A DNA stretch of 64,000 nt from Platycnemis pennipes (taxonomy: Eukaryota; Arthropoda; Insecta; Odonata; Platycnemididae): NCBI GenBank assembly GCA_933228895.1, contig OW121848.1, positions 134,124,615 to 134,188,614 of the forward strand. Reading direction: 5' to 3'. The notes beneath the pieces are model-generated. The model worked only from the letters and a program-made list of their open reading frames with translations, ran no database searches and had not been told where the DNA came from. A program made the position numbers and the translations under genes. This document shows positions 1 to 11,153 of the stretch, one piece after another. The stretch's first letter is position 1, and every line of letters begins with the position of its first letter.

Positions 1-32
1 AGAGATATATTCAGAAACTTTTCACGCTGGAG

Positions 33-899
33 CAGGCACGTAGCCAGGGGGGGCTTCAGCCCTCCCCGAAATTTTTCCCCTATACCATTGTTGTTATGAA
101 TTTAACTGGGAATGATAATCTAGGTGAGAAATCAAGGATGCGTCTTTCGCGTTATCGCTATCTTTATCGTTTACGCTTACCCCTAGAGTGGCGCCGGGTT
201 AACAATAACCGTCTATAAAATTCGCTCCACTGACTGTGATAAGAGATTTGAAGTGCTGTGCGAAAAATAAAGAACGGAGATCACGTTCTCTCTGAAATAA
301 GTTAAATAAAACAATAACGATAACTGTAGCGCACGCCTTATGAAGATCCATGATCGAGGCCCAGGTTACACTGCGTATAATTCAAGTGTTAAGTGTACTG
401 AAACCCTAGCTAGAAACCCAAGCATCAAACACTAATTTGATGCTTGTATGTGGTTAATAATTGTTCTTTTCAATCTGATAAGTACGTATGCGTTGAACTT
501 CTGTTCTGGGGCCAGTCAAATTAACTTCTTCTTCATAACAAGGTAAGCAGTGAACTTCACCAGAGGGAAGAGATAGGGGATCGGGTTGGTGTGGTGGCTA
601 GGGTACTGGCCTCCCATCCCGAGGGCCCGGGTTCCAAAGCCTTCCTCCGATTCCTGAAAATTCCTACCATTACCCAGTTACCCATCTATCCTAAATGGCG
701 CCAATGACCTCAGCTGTCGGTCGTCTCCCCTGAATAACCAACCAGACGAGAAGACATAGGAATGGGCACTGTGAAAGTAAATACCAAGCACTGAAAATTA
801 AGTGAATTTTAACATGTAAGCACCGAATGGGTAAAGTTGATTTGTAGCAGCTTACGCTACATTAGACTTAGCCGAAGCAAATTTTTGGCTACGTGCCTG
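33..899. mobile_element. Non-autonomous hAT-like DNA transposon with perfect 8-bp TSD
   Basis: The ends are perfect 14-bp terminal inverted repeats, CAGGCACGTAGCCA at 33-46 and its reverse complement at 886-899. The flanks carry the identical 8-bp direct repeat CGCTGGAG at 25-32 and 900-907. An 8-bp duplication with CA..TG-type ends is the signature of the hAT superfamily. The 867-bp interior has no transposase-like ORF, so the copy would depend on a transposase made elsewhere. A SINE-A copy (578-749) sits inside it, so the transposon arrived first. Superfamily assignment rests on TSD length and end structure only. Confidence 0.82.
578..749 (+). mobile_element. SINE-A copy 1, internally deleted, nested in hAT element
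   Basis: It begins with the SINE-A tRNA-derived head (GGATCGGGTTGGTGTGG, then the A-box-like TGGCTAGGGTACTGG). It jumps from the B box (GGGTTC) directly to the conserved 3' body (CCTTCCTCCG...) and ends in AACCAACCAG. About 165 bp present in the full copies at 3973, 22793 and 29175 are missing. The flanks are near-identical 11-mers: GAAGAGATAGG at 567-577 and GAAGACATAGG at 750-760. Confidence 0.85.
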
Positions 900-907
900 C
901 GCTGGAG

Positions 908-3242
908 GAGATATAAATGTTGGCAATTAAACGCAGGTCTTGTAGAGGTCGCGTACTTCATTCATCGTATTGGTCCACGGAAACGATGAGCTTGATTGCA
1001 TTTAAAACTGTAAAACACTTAACGATCAAGCTTGTGCGGTTCAGCATTAGAAAGAATAAAGTAAGAATCATGAAATCAATCAATCGTGTAATCATGAAAA
1101 CGGAGCGGCCCAAAATGAAGTTTTTGAACGAAATAAGCTAATTAAACACGTTTCTTTCCAGCTGAGGAAAATGCTAAGCATTGGTCGGCTTGCCTCTTTT
1201 ACGGTGACGTCGAAAAAGTAGCCTGCTGGCACAGTAATGCACACAAGTGCCCTACCGTAAGAGTTTTATATCATAATCAATGTCAACAAATTAGGCCACG
1301 GAGTGTTCACTCAATATACGTCCATGATGTACACTTAGATTGACTGAGAATACCACAAGGATGTTTTATCAAAGATATTTCCCTAGTACCGCACAAAAAT
1401 CGAAATTTTATTCGATGTTCTTTAATATTCATGGCTCTGGCGAAACGCAATATATTTTTGTCTCCTATAAAAATCGAGGAAAAAACGATTCAGTCCCATA
1501 AATAAATCGAGAGCGAATAGAAAGAATGTACCGGGTAATTCAAAACACTCATTATGCTAGAGGCCAACCACGCGAAAAGTACGAACCTCTAAGAATATAT
1601 TGCAAAACCCATGCATCAAAACGCATAAGGTTAGCGGTATCATCGCTTTCACGGGTGGTATGCCCATACTGCCGTACTTGATAAAGTAAGGCTGGGGAGG
1701 GAATGTGATTAGCATTTGCCAAAATGACAAAGCCTTTTCATTTCCCGTGGGAAGATTTTGGAGCTATGAGGAAGCGGCCCCGCGATAACCGGATTACACG
1801 ACGTGCGTCGCATCGAGACGGATCAGAAAGCGAGAGGTGGTGCATCAACTGGTGATGAAGGTTGGTTTTGTTATTGAGTCAGGCGGAGCTGTCGGAGTAT
1901 GGCAAGGCCTTTATGGTTCCCTGGGCCACCCTTCCTGAGGCCTCACGTCAGGTTTCTAGAAAAAATAACGAACCAAAACATAGATTCTTTAACCGTCAAG
2001 AGTTGATTTCGAATATGAATGTAAATTAGCAAAGCTCTCTTTGGAGCTTAGAACACACATATTTGGGATTATTTCAGCACTGGAAAACAAACAAAATAGA
2101 TTAGTTGCTCCAAATGACATTTCAAAAGCTGAAATAAAGTTTTTAATTACCCCAGGGCCGGAAAAAGCGATGTAATTTGCACGTACAACCTCTGTATTAA
2201 TCTTTTTTATCCATAAAGAGTAATTTACTGTTCAATATTCTTACCCTAGGCGTCACTTTTACAAAATATGTATTCGACAACCATTGTGGAAAGTAAAACG
2301 TTCGCACTCTATTACAAATGGTAGTGAAAGAGATTTTTTCGCGATGAATTTGCGTCTGTTCTAAGCAAAGACACTGATTTTAAAACGAGAGCTTCTAAAT
2401 TTTCTAGTAATATTTTAAATTTTCAGCAACTACTGTGAAATGGATAGAAAATACTTTTAATGACATTCTATGCAAAACTATGCATGGTTTATGAGAAAAA
2501 AGTTTTAAAAAGTTTTCATCACATTGACAGTTCAGCAAAAGCAATTCTCCCGGACCAGCTCCTAATTCTTATACTATCATCGCAATCGCCTAAGTTATAA
2601 AAGTATAACACAATAGCATTTTTATTCGGTATAAATCACTACTGGGCAGTTTACTGATAAGCAGAAAATAAATAATTATCTATCATATACATGGCTGGGA
2701 AAATATCTTATAGTTTCTGATCTGTTACAAGATGTATGAAAGTGAATACAACACAAATGACTAATTTATTATTGGAACAATAGGTTCCACCGAATTCCAT
2801 GATGATTAGTCAGGTGCATTCCACAACACGAAGTAGCACCTTAATCTACCGCAAAATTGTGCTTATCTTGTTAGTGCTATAAGTTTTACGGAAAATAATT
2901 CCATTAGAGAAGATATTTATACTTAAGCTCGTATTACATTAGTTTTCCCTCGATGTTTCCCGCTTTCCTTCTCGTAAGGTGCTTACGGACAGCTAGGATT
3001 ATTATTATTGCATAATCAAGACCAAATTATTTTCCTAATATTATGAAACTTTTTCCCACTAATTTATTTATGCAAACCGTAACATTTTCTTAGGAACAGA
3101 CAATGACGAACATAATGCATTTTAAGGGCTGTAAAAAGGAAGGAGGAGTTTACCTCCTGTCCATTCCAAAATGAATGAATATAGTTAATTCTAATTCCTT
3201 CCAGCCGACATTAAGGTTTGTTGATACCTATTCGCTGGGTAG
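908..3242. other. AT-rich stretch without recognised features
   Basis: I see no long ORF, no tRNA-like motif and no repeat shared with the rest of the window. Short open frames are not supported by composition. A segment at about 1740-1930 is somewhat more GC-rich but matches nothing I recognise. Confidence 0.5.
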
Positions 3243-3785
3243 ATATACATCTACATCTGCATAATACCTTGCAAGCCACCATAAAGTTTTTTGGCAGTGG
3301 GTGAATTCTCAGCAAAAATGCACTACATATCATGCATAAAAAAGGATTAGTGTTAATATACTGTTCTAAATTTCACTATCTAAAAAAGATAAAAATAGCA
3401 AAACAAACATGCAAAAACATGCTGTTAGTTGGGTTACCTTCAAGTGCTCATACCAACATGCAGCTGCCAATGTTATGCATCGTTACACTCATATTGGATA
3501 TATTTACCGTTATTCTTATCCCTAATTGTACGAGGAAAAAAGAACATTTTGAATCTGTCAGTTCGGCTATCAATTTCTCTAATTTTGTGATTATGGTCCA
3601 GTCTACCATAGTAAGTTGGGGTTCGCAAGATATTTTTAACATCATCACTGAAAATATGGCCTTGGAATTTGTTTAAGATATTGTCTAAATTTCAACCTGC
3701 GATCTGACAATGATTCACAATTTAAATCATTTAATAGACTGGTTACGCTAATAAGGTTATCATACCGTCCCTTTACAAATATTGC
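3243..3785 (-). mobile_element. LINE-A copy, 5'-truncated, RT C-terminus plus 3' UTR (degenerate)
   Basis: Read on the minus strand, about 3780-3500 encodes a broken reverse-transcriptase C-terminus. It contains SVTSLLNDLN then SLSDRRLKF and, after a frameshift, YYGRLDHNHKIRE and FFPRTIRDKNNG. These are the typical SVT..L..L.W..L..RR and FFPRTIR.WN signatures that end many non-LTR RT ORFs. The 3' end is the conserved hairpin-like block around 3262-3305 and a (GTAGAT)n-type tail at about 3245-3260. It aligns along its length with the opposite-strand copy at 25000-25627. Open frames of the plus strand here (for example 3332-3676) are antisense shadows. Confidence 0.85.
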
Positions 3786-3960
3786 CGATCTTTAGATAAT
3801 TTAAGATAAAAAATTGATGATGATTGTGGTAGCAATTCTATTAGAGGCTAAATCAAGTAGGGAGGTCTGTCAACGCCTGTAAATACATTGCAAAAGGGAG
3901 GAAATGAACTAGATGAGAGGAAATCAAGGGTGATTCATAATGGTCCCGTAGAGTGAATTA

Positions 3961-4309
3961 AACATGATTTGTGGGGATCGGGTTGGTGTGGTGGCTAGAG
4001 TACTGGCCTCCCATCCCGAGGGCCCGGGTTTGATTTTCGGCAGTGGTGGATTTTTCAGTGGAAACCCGGTCCCCACTTGAGTGCTTAGTGGAGGACATTT
4101 CAAGTCCAGTACTCCGTCCGCCGGATGGGACGTAAAGCCGTGATCCCCTTGGCGCCTTTCGCTAATGCCGACGACGGATTTCTCTCCACCCTTCCTCCGT
4201 TTCCTGAAAACTCCTACCATTACCCAATTATCCACCTATCCTAAATGGCGCAAATGACCTCAACTATCGGTCGCCTCCCCTGAATAACCAACCAACCAAC
4301 ATGATTTGT
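3961..4309 (+). mobile_element. SINE-A copy 2, full length with perfect 12-bp TSD
   Basis: The element body is 3973-4297, between identical 12-bp repeats AACATGATTTGT at 3961-3972 and 4298-4309. The head carries a Pol III type-2 promoter: A-box-like TGGCTAGAGTACTGG and a B box (GGGTTTGATTT, degraded from GGGTTCGATTCC in other copies). The tail is TGAATAACCAACCAACC. The minus-strand open frame at 3924-4235 is an artefact of the SINE. Confidence 0.93.
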
Positions 4310-4391
4310 AGCTAATGTTTGGCGAAGATTCACCCCCTGCAACGAACCTTTATGGTAACTTGCAGGAAAATTATACAGATGTAGATGTAAA
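4310..4391 (+). mobile_element. LINE-A 3'-end stub
   Basis: It contains CACCCCCTGC..., CTTTATGGTAACTTGCAGG and the tail ATACAGATGTAGATG. This matches the 3' end of LINE-A in the same orientation as the copy at 25.6 kb. Only the last ~80 bp are recognisable. It begins directly after the SINE-A copy 2 duplication. Confidence 0.75.
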
Positions 4392-5463
4392 GGAGAATAT
4401 CACTGTTGAATTTGTTCTTTTGCACTAATAAGCATTAAAATAAGAGAGATAGGCAGTAAGACAGAGATATTCAAAGTTTCATTTTTTCCACGCCTTATTA
4501 TGGACAGATATAGATTACATCGAAGAAGTGAGTGAGAAAAAATACGAGGAATATTGTTTTCTGCTCATTATTGCATGCCTGCAAGACATTTAATGTAAAA
4601 TGTTGTTTTTTTACATGACTCCAAAAATTATTATATAACTTGCGTTTTTGTTTCCATAGAGTGGAGCCCTTTTGCTAGTAGCTGCTTTTCCTGAGAATTT
4701 AAATTATTGTAAAATTTTAGACTACAAAATCTGCAATGCACTTATTGCAAGCACATATTTTACTTCGCTAATTGAATTCATGCCCGGTGATGGTTCACCT
4801 TCTGCCACACACTCTTTTCAGGTGAGGTGAAAGATATTGTTTTGATGAACCTTGGCGAGCCAAATTGACGGATTGGTAATTAACTAAATGATGAAGTTTC
4901 CCGGCGACTCACTACAAAAACGCTTTCGGGAGACTCTTGAATTACCCACACGGATTTTAATTACGAGAACCCACGAATCACATCGTCATGACTCCGTGCT
5001 TCCGACCACTGCAGTGCGTGCACGAGCAACCGGTGCACTCCTCTTTTTCAGGCCTCGGCCTGGTACAAAGCGTAGGGGATAAAATATTCACGAAAAATCC
5101 TCATTGCTGCTTCAGCAGTTCCTGGGAGGATGATCGCATGCCGGGTTTCGGGCCCCCGAGATAAAAATCTCCCTCGCGTGCATTAACGGTACCAAAAATT
5201 CCAGGGGTAAGTAATGAGTGGATGAAGCACGCGTGGACACTGACGTAAAGATAAAAAAAAGAGGGAGGAGATTGCGAGCAGAGGGTAAGCAGAGTGACGT
5301 TGATTTAAATCTCCAAGGGACGAGGAATTCATATCGCACGCGCACACACTCTCACACAAACACCAAACACCGTGTGCTCCACGCAGAAGAAGCGGCTCAA
5401 GAATGAGGGACTATCCACCGGAAGAGGACGTCTTTATGACAGTGCATGACCTGCACTGTCCCA
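4392..5463. other. Unassigned stretch
   Basis: AT-rich to about 4880, then moderately GC-rich and CpG-containing to about 5440. Short open frames occur on both strands around 4890-5400 but none shows a recognisable domain. Confidence 0.4.
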
Positions 5464-5999
5464 ATTGGGGGCGTTTACTCGAAACCGAAATCGCAATTTT
5501 GTACACGAAATCGTTAGATGGAAACCAAAAAAAGAATTTTAGTGAAAAAATAAATCTTCTAACCACAACCATTCACTCATAAATCAAAAATTAAAATAAG
5601 CAAAAGGTGACGCCCACCGAAAAAGCTGCTGTGATAACATTGACGTCATTTGCTCCCGTCCTGACTGCTTTTCGGGGAAGGGAAGGGAGTGGAGGGGGGT
5701 TCTCGGAAGGTATGCTCGCACAGATACTGTCGCAACTGTCCTATTGGCTGAGTCAGCTGTCCCCCCCCCCCATTGCGATAAGGCAAAGTAAATTCGCGGG
5801 CTTAGTTGTGATTGGACGAAGTCGGTATATGTCAGAGGTTGCACCACGCCCACTTTTCCGAAAGGGTTAAAAACATAAGTTTTTCGCCGCTTATAACTCG
5901 AGGAATAATTGACGGATCAAAGTACGGAAAAATACGGGTCTTTTTATTTTACAAACTCTATCCGATTCGGAAATAAAAAATTTGGAAAACGACCCCATT
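5464..5999 (+). mobile_element. Three-copy TIR element, copy E1
   Basis: Starts TGGGGGCGTTTACTCG (5466) and ends GGAAAACGACCCCA (5997), giving short imperfect terminal inverted repeats. It aligns over its full length with E2 (29111-29992, after removing a SINE) and in reverse with E3 (27905-28438). Internal landmarks are AATCGCAATTTTGT, the palindromic CRE-like TGACGTCA at 5641-5648, a C tract at about 5761-5770, and GGTTGCACCACG. There is no transposase ORF. It is probably a non-autonomous DNA transposon; a solo LTR (TG..CA ends, promoter-like motifs) is the main alternative. Confidence 0.75.
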
Positions 6000-6415
6000 C
6001 TAAATAATTCAAAAGGGCACAGGAGAATATTTAATTTCCCGCATGCTGTGGTACTGATGTGTGCATCGATTTTTTTCTATTTTTAAAAATCATATTTCTC
6101 AGGTATAACTACTCTTTTCTGCAGCATAAAGTTAATTCAATCAAATTATTTTGATTATTGACATTTTTCTATGAAAATGAAGGTTGTAAACTTAGAGGAT
6201 ACATTATAAATCAAACAGAAACAATGAAAAGCTGACCACCACAAGATATTTCAACAGAAAAATGTGATCAAATGACAGAAAGAAAAGGAGTTATATCATA
6301 TGGTATCCAATTAATTTAATCATACTTTTTCAAATTTATTTAAGATAGACTTTCAGGTTTCTTAAAAGAAGCTCATGTATTTAGTTAGACATGGCCGTTT
6401 CAGATGAATTAAGGA
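6000..6415. other. AT-rich stretch, nothing recognised
   Basis: No ORF, tRNA-like motif or repeat shared with the rest of the window. Confidence 0.4.
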
Positions 6416-6720
6416 GGTGAGAAGTATCCTAGGGGTAGTGAGTAGGGTTGGTAAGCCGAGGGTCACAGTTTCGAATCCCAATGGCTCCAAATTTTTTTCA
6501 ACAATCGGAAAAATTGTATTTTCAACAGACATTGGCTCCTAACGTAAAAACCCCTCAATGGTGGAAGGCATTAGTTTCACCTTTAGGCCCTAATGGCGAA
6601 GATCCATTGGATCCGTCTGGTGTCAGATGCCATAGCTACAGGCAAGACGGAATCGGCTGCAGTACTGCGATTTGGATGGCAACGGGTAACCACCACATTA
6701 TATCTCCCTAGAAGTAGCAG
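6416..6720 (+). mobile_element. tRNA-headed SINE-like segment (family D)
   Basis: The region GGGGTAGTGAGTAGGGTTGG...GTCACAGTTTCGAATCCC (about 6430-6480) has the layout of a tRNA-derived head: a degenerate A box, then a B box GTTTCGAATCC about 35 bases downstream. The following ~230 bp contain CCCTAATGGCGAAGATCC and GTCTGGTGTCAGATGCC, of which related pieces recur near 14920-14950. Its ends are not defined. The open frame 6448-6711 lies inside it and is not a host gene. Confidence 0.45.
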
Positions 6721-9420
6721 CCTTGCATTCAACATGACGTGATGGCATTCCTTCCGGTAAAATAGTCCTTAGGATAGAGATCATTAGGCAAGAAGGTGAT
6801 AATCACTGTAGTAAAAAAACCTTTTTATTTAGACATTTTTTTCTTCTGTTCTGTAGTGGTACTGAACGAAGTTATTGGTACGGTAGATAAATTAAGAACG
6901 CGCCACTCTGGCAACACAACGATGTAGGGTTCGAAATATACCTAGGGTATGGGTATTGATTTCTCAATAGTTTAACATGATTTAAGACGATGAGATAAAA
7001 GCTAAGCAGATGATGCATTTGAAAACCAAATATTAATGCAATTCAAATGCGTGAATCACCACCAAACATGCAGATTAATGATTAAGACATAAACGATATT
7101 TTTGTTCGATTTTGATCTCACATGCTTTCTTCAAGCCGCATTATTGAAAAATATCCTAAACATACCAAATTACGTTAAGGCTTATGATTGATAAAATGTG
7201 AGAATAACGAACTGAATGACCCAGAGTTTTTGAAAGCAAACTCCAGGGGGAGAGAAAGAAGAGAAAGATCGTTGCCTCTCGCATTTGGGAGACGCTGAAC
7301 AGAATGGAAGAAAAAGTTGAGAGATTGGCTCGCCTAGGAATCGGCGCTGAGCGAGATGAGTGTCCTGCCAAGAAGGATGCGGAGAGAAAAATGAGAGTAG
7401 GAAGCAATGCCAAGCAGGAAGACAATAATAATCTCTTACTCCCTCTGAAGAGAAGCAGCAGGGAAGCTAAGGCGAATTACAACCGGGTCTGGAGGATGAT
7501 TTGGCACCTCATCATCACACCACTCAGATTATTATCCGTCACCATTCATTAAAGCAAGGAGTTCGCCTTACTTCTCAAATTGAAAATAGCACTTGGATTT
7601 CTTCATGAAATGGCAATTTGAAATTTTATCAGGCTTGCAATAACCAAAATATTTCGTATTAACCCTTGAGAAATAAGGTGTGAAATATTAACAGCTATTA
7701 TTAATTATTTAATATTTCTATCTTTCCTGTTATTTTTATCTTAATTCACCTTGTTTAGGTGAGAGATCACGCAACGCACAATTTTAAAGTAAATATGACG
7801 AAGATGATTGAATAGTTCAATGCGCATAATATATTAGAAACCCTTATTTATTCATTTTGACATTTTATGGTTGAAAAAAGTGGCTGGAACATGTTTATTT
7901 TAGCGTTATTTTATAGCGTTGGTTTTGTATGAGGCTACGAAATCCAAGAGTTTTCCCATTGCTTATTCAAAAAGAATTTTTTTCAGTTCGCAGCGTACCT
8001 ACACATTTTGACGGATTTCGAAAATAATGTTTTCTGGAAATACGTCACCGATTGAAAAATACTTTCATTAAATGGTCACCATATATCTGTAACCAAGGCA
8101 ACACTAAAAGACAACACAGAGGCAAATTCCTAGGCAAGAGAATGATCATGATAGCAAAAAGACAGGAAAATCCAAGAAGAGAAAGGGGGCTTCACTTACT
8201 TTTATTAAATAAATGCTTTCATTTTGTGCGTACGATAAATATACCATTAAGTAGATCGATAATGACGTGAAGAGACCACTTCCATAGCTGATGGCGCATT
8301 TATTAATACGCTAAAGAATAAAGGGTACAAATAATCTACTGATTATGAAATTGTATTTGCAGTGTACACGATGAGAATGGAAATAAGTTTTCTTCCCATT
8401 ACTTCATAAAGTCTCTAACAAATTCATTGGAGTCAACGTTAAAAGATCGAAAATGGAAGGGGTTGCTACGCTCATTCTAGTACATATAACTCACAAAGCA
8501 ACCTACTTCCCGTTTTAATTTTAATCTCCATTGGAGAAACGCATACATTTCAGAAAGAGATTGCACCATTTGAAATCACATACAGATTGCTAATGTCACA
8601 TCAACTAGATGTAGAATAAGTATTACAGAGAAATAACTTGAATGGCTCTGGCATCTGTGAGTTCCTGCATATCAAATATTTTCATTAGCAGCATCTTATC
8701 CAAAGCGTTAAACATATTCTGCATTGCATGATTTAAGATACGCAAGCTTTTTTCTAGCAAAGAAGGCATTTAAGTAGTATCAGCCACGTTTTGCGTAGAA
8801 TTGGCAGAATAAAATAAGACTTAGGTAGCCAATTATTATTTCGTTGGCATATAAAAATTCGTTTGATGAAATTAAATGTAAAATACAGCTCAAATTTTTC
8901 GTTCGTAAACGCATGATGGTTTGATACCTAGAATTTTCGTGTATTCAAATTAAGGGAATTTTTATGTAGAGACAGTTAAGGTGCGAAGGCATCTCCAGTG
9001 GTTTTGCACACCCTCGGTTTCTGATTTGTATCGGCACTTGGGAGTTGATTGACTAGGGGCATAAAAGTCGTGGGTTGTTGATTCATTGAGTTTTGACTCG
9101 AGATAACTGTTCAACGCTACAGTACTTGGCACACAACCGCAAATATTTGCAAACTATTTGCACAAGTCCCGTCATTTCTGGGCAATATTCCGATATTAAG
9201 AGCCTACACATGACACCAATTCGTTTCCTGTCTCGGTAATTTAAGATTGCATTTAAATCTGAAGTGTATTCGTTAACTGCAGGATTATACGGACTATGGG
9301 GATTAAAGAGGTTAGAATTTGCTGGAGGTGGCATGGCGGCCGATTTGTGAAGCAATGTTGGCCATCTTCGTAGACAAGGCCACGTGGTCTTACTACCGGC
9401 GTTACTCACGGATGCAGTTG
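6721..9420. other. 2.7 kb AT-rich stretch without recognised features
   Basis: Only short open frames occur (for example 7156-7425 minus and 7304-7552 plus), in a purine-rich segment at about 7200-7480. None has recognisable motifs. No shared repeat was seen. Confidence 0.45.
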
Positions 9421-9594
9421 CTTTTGCACGCCGTAACACCAACAGTAGCTAGGTCAAATAATGGAATAAATTTTTTAATTCGTCAAACAATTGGATAAAA
9501 GTGGGCAAACACGAAGAAAAACGAGAAATGTGACGTTTAAATAGATTAAGTACAAATCAGTTTCAAGGAATAGAATGAACTTCAAGTGGAATAA
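9421..9594 (+). repeat. 174-bp direct repeat, copy 1
   Basis: Starts CTTTTGCACGCC and ends CAAGTGGAATAA. It matches 10541-10714 at the same length with about 11 substitutions and no indels (about 94% identity). The two copies are in direct orientation, 946 bp apart. Possible readings are the two LTRs or ends of a small element, two independent insertions of a short repeat, or a local duplication. No coding capacity. Confidence 0.85.
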
Positions 9595-10023
9595 AATGTA
9601 TTACCACTTCTCTTAAGCAGCCTTTGGAATAATGCTAGGCTGGAAGGATAATGCTAGCCACTGCAATGAAATTTGGGCACCCTTTAGTTGTCATATAGGT
9701 TTAATGAATATTCAGTCCACACAAGTAGCAATAGAAAACGTAATTCATGATAAAATATAATAGTAATATTCCACACCTTATTTTTAATAATAACCAACCC
9801 GGGTTTCGGCAACTCATTGAAAATTAAGTGTACAGTATTACTACTGTATTTTATCATGAATATCACTAACCTCCACAAAGTCACGCCTGAAATGACTTCT
9901 TATATTAGAAAACTTAATGTTTTGTGCCGCGAGGCCGTGCCTGATCCTTCCCAAAAGACCCCGTTCTGGTTTCATTGTCAACCGTAGGCAAACACCAGTA
10001 TGTCTCCTCCAGTACCTACTTTC

Positions 10024-10084
10024 TACAAATACGTCGACATAATATCCTGCAGGGCACCTCAAGGGAGTGTGGCAGGTGTGAACC
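10024..10084 (-). mobile_element. LINE-A 3'-end stub, divergent
   Basis: TAATATCCTGCAGGGCACC...GGGAGTGTGGCAGGTGTGAA is a diverged minus-strand copy of the LINE-A terminal block (TAATACCCTGCAAGCCACC...GTGTGTGGCAGGGGGTGAA). It lies between the two 174-bp direct repeats. Confidence 0.6.
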
Positions 10085-10540
10085 ATCCAAAGGCATGACT
10101 TATAACTCAGAGAGAAGATTTACTACAATGCAGGGTTGTCAAAATATACCATTCCGGGCATGCAATACTTACCTGCTACTCAGAAGCAAAAAGAAGAAGC
10201 ACTCCGAGGAAAAAGAAGACACACAGTCACGAAGAAATGCTGGTTATAAATAACACTAAATTGCTCGTTGATATAGTGATGTACTTAACAGTTATGGATC
10301 GGCCAGTCATTTCGATAAAAATTATATTTGCTAGAGAATACATGAGTTAGTATCGTTAAAACATGTACGCGTAAAAATCAATCAAGGTAATCTAATTTAT
10401 GAATCAAAATCTACAACAGTTACTCTAATTCCCCATGTACTTTTGCTGTAAGCTAACACAGAGATCTAAATGATTAAAACTATTTAAAAAAATAATTATA
10501 TCCTCTTTGATAGGAATCAATGACTAGCAGGGAGTCACTC

Positions 10541-10714
10541 CTTTTGCACGCCATAACACTAAGAGTAGCTAGGTCAAATAATGGAATAAAGCTTTTAATT
10601 TGTCAAACAAATGGATAAAAGTGGGCAAACACGAAGAAAAACGATAAATGTGCCGTTTAAATAGATTAAGTACGAATCAGTTTCAAGGAATAGAATGAAC
10701 TTCAGGTGGAATAA
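10541..10714 (+). repeat. 174-bp direct repeat, copy 2
   Basis: Same-length partner of 9421-9594. Shared blocks include AGTAGCTAGGTCAAATAATG, GTGGGCAAACACGAAGAAAA and CAGTTTCAAGGAATAGAATG. Homology stops abruptly at both sides: upstream GGAGTCACTC, downstream CTTTTGCTGTAGC. Confidence 0.85.
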
Positions 10715-10879
10715 CTTTTGCTGTAGCTTGCAGGGTGCAATACATGTAGGAGTGGATGAACTGTTTGTTCCTCGAGCCACTTCAAGCGTATCTGCTTGGC
10801 TATTTGACAAAGGAACCTCCCAATTCACACAACCCTGGAGGAATGATCCCGGGGTGAATTGAATATGGGCTAATGGGGA

Positions 10880-11075
10880 CGCTCAGAGGGAAAACGGATG
10901 GGAAGTGAGAGGGGTGGGCGTCACTGGGGGTGGGGGAAGTGAGGAATTGGGGACCCGAGGCGCCTTGATCGTCCATCTGTCTCAGATCGCGGAAGCGACT
11001 TCTCCTGCTCACCCTCTGGATCTAAACCACCCGCCCAACCCCATTCCCCGTCACCTGGACCACTCTGTCTCTGCC
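10880..11075. other. GC-rich patch
   Basis: G-rich then C-rich sequence (GGGGTGGG, CCCCATTCCCCG) standing out from AT-rich flanks. The overlapping open frames on both strands (10905-11264 plus, 10800-11012 and 10921-11106 minus) are low-complexity and unlikely to be genes. Confidence 0.4.
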
Positions 11076-11098
11076 AACATATATATGTACGTGTTCTT

Positions 11099-11153
11099 AT
11101 ATACATCTACATATTACCTACCCTGCGATCCACTGCCAGAGTGTGTGGCAGTG
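11099..11153 (-). mobile_element. LINE-A 3'-end stub, divergent
   Basis: ATACATCTACATATTACC followed by CCTGCGATCCACTGCC and AGTGTGTGGCAG corresponds to the minus-strand LINE-A terminal block. Confidence 0.65.

Noticed and set aside
3332..3676. 114-codon plus-strand frame that resembles the minus-strand frame at 25142-25420
   Set aside because: Both are antisense to the LINE-A RT C-terminus. Their similarity reflects nucleotide homology of the two copies.
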